Below are positions 15,331 through 16,644 of a stretch of 16,644 nucleotides of DNA, one piece after another. Under the pieces are notes generated by a model, which saw only the letters and a program-made list of their open reading frames with translations, searched no databases and had not been told where the DNA came from. Position 1 is the stretch's first letter. Each line of letters opens with the position of its first letter. A program made the position numbers and the translations under genes. Origin of the DNA: BNXB01 sp031556375 (GTDB taxonomy: Bacteria; Bacteroidota; Bacteroidia; Bacteroidales; Azobacteroidaceae); contig JAVBTA010000054.1 of assembly GCA_031556375.1 (NCBI GenBank), positions 1-16,644 of the forward strand, given 5' to 3'.

Positions 15331-16096
15331 ATTTCTTTATTTTGCTCTCCCGGCTGTTATTTTATGGTTGACTGCGGGAATATTGGTTTATACAAAAATA
15401 AACAGGAAAATTATAGATCTTATTACAATATCCGGAATTGCAATCTTCGCTGCATTTATCGCCGGTTTATGGATCTGCTTGGAACGTCCGCCTATGCGTA
15501 CCATGGGAGAAACCAGGCTTTGGTATTCATTTTTTCTTTCATCAGTAGGGTTCATTACTTATAAACACTGGAAATACAAGTGGTTATTATCATTTAGCGG
15601 TTTGGTGGCCTGTGTATTTGTTTTTATCAATATTTTTAAGCCTGAGATACATTCTAAAAACCTGATGCCTGCTCTACAAAGCTATTGGTTCGTGCCTCAT
15701 GTCACCGTATATATTTTATCTTATGCCATGCTTGGGGCTGCAACGATTGCGTCAATCATTCAAATAAAAAAACTAAATAACGGAAATCCGGAAAAAGGTC
15801 TTTACCGATTGATGGACAACCTGGTTTATGTCGGTTTCGGATTTCTGATGTTGGGTATGTTAATGGGATGTGTGTGGGCAAAAGAGGCCTGGGGGCATTA
15901 TTGGTCGTGGGATCCGAAAGAAACCTGGGCTTTTGTGACAGCAGCTGCATACCTTGTCTATATACACATCCGGCTACAAAAATATCATCCAAAATTCACT
16001 CTGTGGGTATTGCCGATTGCTTTCATTCTGCTAATGATCACCTGGATCGGTGTTAATTACCTTCCGGCGGCACAGGGTAGTATTCATGTTTATTAG
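15317..16096 (+). CDS. CcsA-like cytochrome c biogenesis protein with WWD domain (System II)
   Basis: Heme-handling integral membrane protein of 259 aa that, with the ResB/CcsB partner, exports heme and attaches it to CxxCH motifs. The tryptophan-rich WWD domain is plain: WGHYWSWDPKETW (192-204). Flanking histidines typical of the family are His128 (FVPHV) and His217 or the C-terminal His257. Six to eight hydrophobic helices are seen. The ATG at 15317 lies inside the upstream gene (14-bp overlap) and follows a perfect AAAGGAGG (15303-15310) at 6-nt spacing, which fixes the start. It is the last gene of the nrf operon and serves maturation of the nine NrfHA hemes. Its 3' end overlaps the convergent transporter gene by 44 bp. 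Confidence 0.92.
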   Translation: MTWNEFLYFALPAVILWLTAGILVYTKINRKIIDLITISGIAIFAAFIAGLWICLERPPMRTMGETRLWYSFFLSSVGFITYKHWKYKWLLSFSGLVACVFVFINIFKPEIHSKNLMPALQSYWFVPHVTVYILSYAMLGAATIASIIQIKKLNNGNPEKGLYRLMDNLVYVGFGFLMLGMLMGCVWAKEAWGHYWSWDPKETWAFVTAAAYLVYIHIRLQKYHPKFTLWVLPIAFILLMITWIGVNYLPAAQGSIHVY

Positions 16097-16644
16097 CCAC
16101 AACTCTTGCTTTTTTATAATGTTGTTTGTAAAGGAAAAAAAAGAGCAGAATCAGAACAAAAGTAATCAATCCATTGCAAAAAAAGCCGTATTTTTCTCCT
16201 ATTGTATCCATTGTCAAACCTGTAAAAGCATTTCCCAATGGAGTACTACCCGTATTGATCAGAACATAAATACTCATAACTCTTCCTCGATAGTTGTCAT
16301 CAGTGTTCAACTGAATCCGGGCATTGGCACGGTTCAGGAAACAAAGAGATAAGAATCCGAAGACAATTAAAATGATGACAATATAAGTTGTTGAATTCAA
16401 CGGAATTAATGTAAGCATCTGTAATATTCCCATAGACAATCCTACAAGAACGAGAAAATATTTACTTGGAATATCTTTTCCCACGCTGGCCATAAAAAGA
16501 GCCCCAAGTAATGATCCCAAGCCTAATACAGACATCAATAAGCTATAAGTACTCTCATCTCCCAAGAGAACATCTTTTGCAAAAACCGGCAGTATAACAT
16601 TGGAATTGAAAGAAAAAGTACAAACAACAGCCATAATCAGAAAT
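16053..16644 (-). CDS. MFS transporter, C-terminal half (partial, 5' end beyond right edge)
   Basis: The frame is open past its first internal ATG (16634) to the end of the window (reading F-L-I before that Met), so the gene starts outside. The 197 visible residues hold about six hydrophobic helices, as expected for the C-terminal half of a 12-helix major facilitator. The loop NRANARIQLNTDDNYRGRVM followed by SIYVLINTGSTPLGNAFTG resembles the MFS_3 / EntS-like exporter subgroup, in which R-G-R-V is typical. Substrate cannot be told. The last 15 codons overlap ccsA in the opposite strand, and the tail (KHEYYPVPPEGN) is hydrophilic. Confidence 0.85.
   Translation of the reverse strand, partial: FLIMAVVCTFSFNSNVILPVFAKDVLLGDESTYSLLMSVLGLGSLLGALFMASVGKDIPSKYFLVLVGLSMGILQMLTLIPLNSTTYIVIILIVFGFLSLCFLNRANARIQLNTDDNYRGRVMSIYVLINTGSTPLGNAFTGLTMDTIGEKYGFFCNGLITFVLILLFFFLYKQHYKKARVVANKHEYYPVPPEGN

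Overview
The window looks like chromosomal DNA from an anaerobic or microaerophilic member of the Bacteroidales (Bacteroidota). Four things point there: an 11-subunit-type complex I operon with a fused nuoCD and no nuoEFG inside it, promoter elements of the TTTG / TAnnTTTG type, a DUF4369-thioredoxin (TlpA-like) periplasmic protein, and an nrfHA operon followed directly by split System II cytochrome c maturation genes. Genus cannot be fixed from sequence reading alone.

Left part (1-6723, minus strand): nuoA-nuoB-nuoCD-nuoH-nuoI-nuoJ-nuoK-nuoL, tightly packed with several start/stop overlaps and running off the left edge inside nuoL. This is the membrane and quinone-reducing core of complex I. 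A well-formed promoter lies just upstream of nuoA. Divergent from it (6744-7912, plus) is a secreted DUF4369-thioredoxin protein, ending at a perfect 20-bp hairpin terminator (7925-7970) that can work in both directions.

Middle and right part (8052-16096): a nitrogen-oxide block. On the minus strand are a 4Fe-4S/cysteine-rich protein, hcp (hybrid cluster protein, NO/hydroxylamine reduction) and a small GNAT acetyltransferase. On the plus strand are a Crp/Fnr-family regulator (HcpR-like), nrfH, nrfA (pentaheme ammonifying nitrite reductase), and ResB/CcsB-like and CcsA-like heme export/ligation proteins. NrfHA would reduce nitrite to ammonium at the periplasmic face using menaquinol, the two Ccs proteins would attach the nine hemes of NrfH and NrfA, and Hcp would remove cytoplasmic NO or hydroxylamine made along the way. 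The right edge cuts an MFS transporter on the minus strand whose 3' end overlaps ccsA by 44 bp.

The most notable non-coding signal is a pair of matching palindromes, TGTcAC-N4-GTTACA (11173-11188) and TGTAAC-N4-GTTACg (11938-11953). Each is centred exactly 36.5 bp upstream of the last G of a TAnnTTTG-like -7 box, one facing the ferredoxin-hcp genes and one facing nrfH. This is the geometry expected for class II activation by a Crp/Fnr protein, so the embedded regulator probably switches on both operons. I saw no CRISPR array, insertion sequence, tRNA or rRNA.
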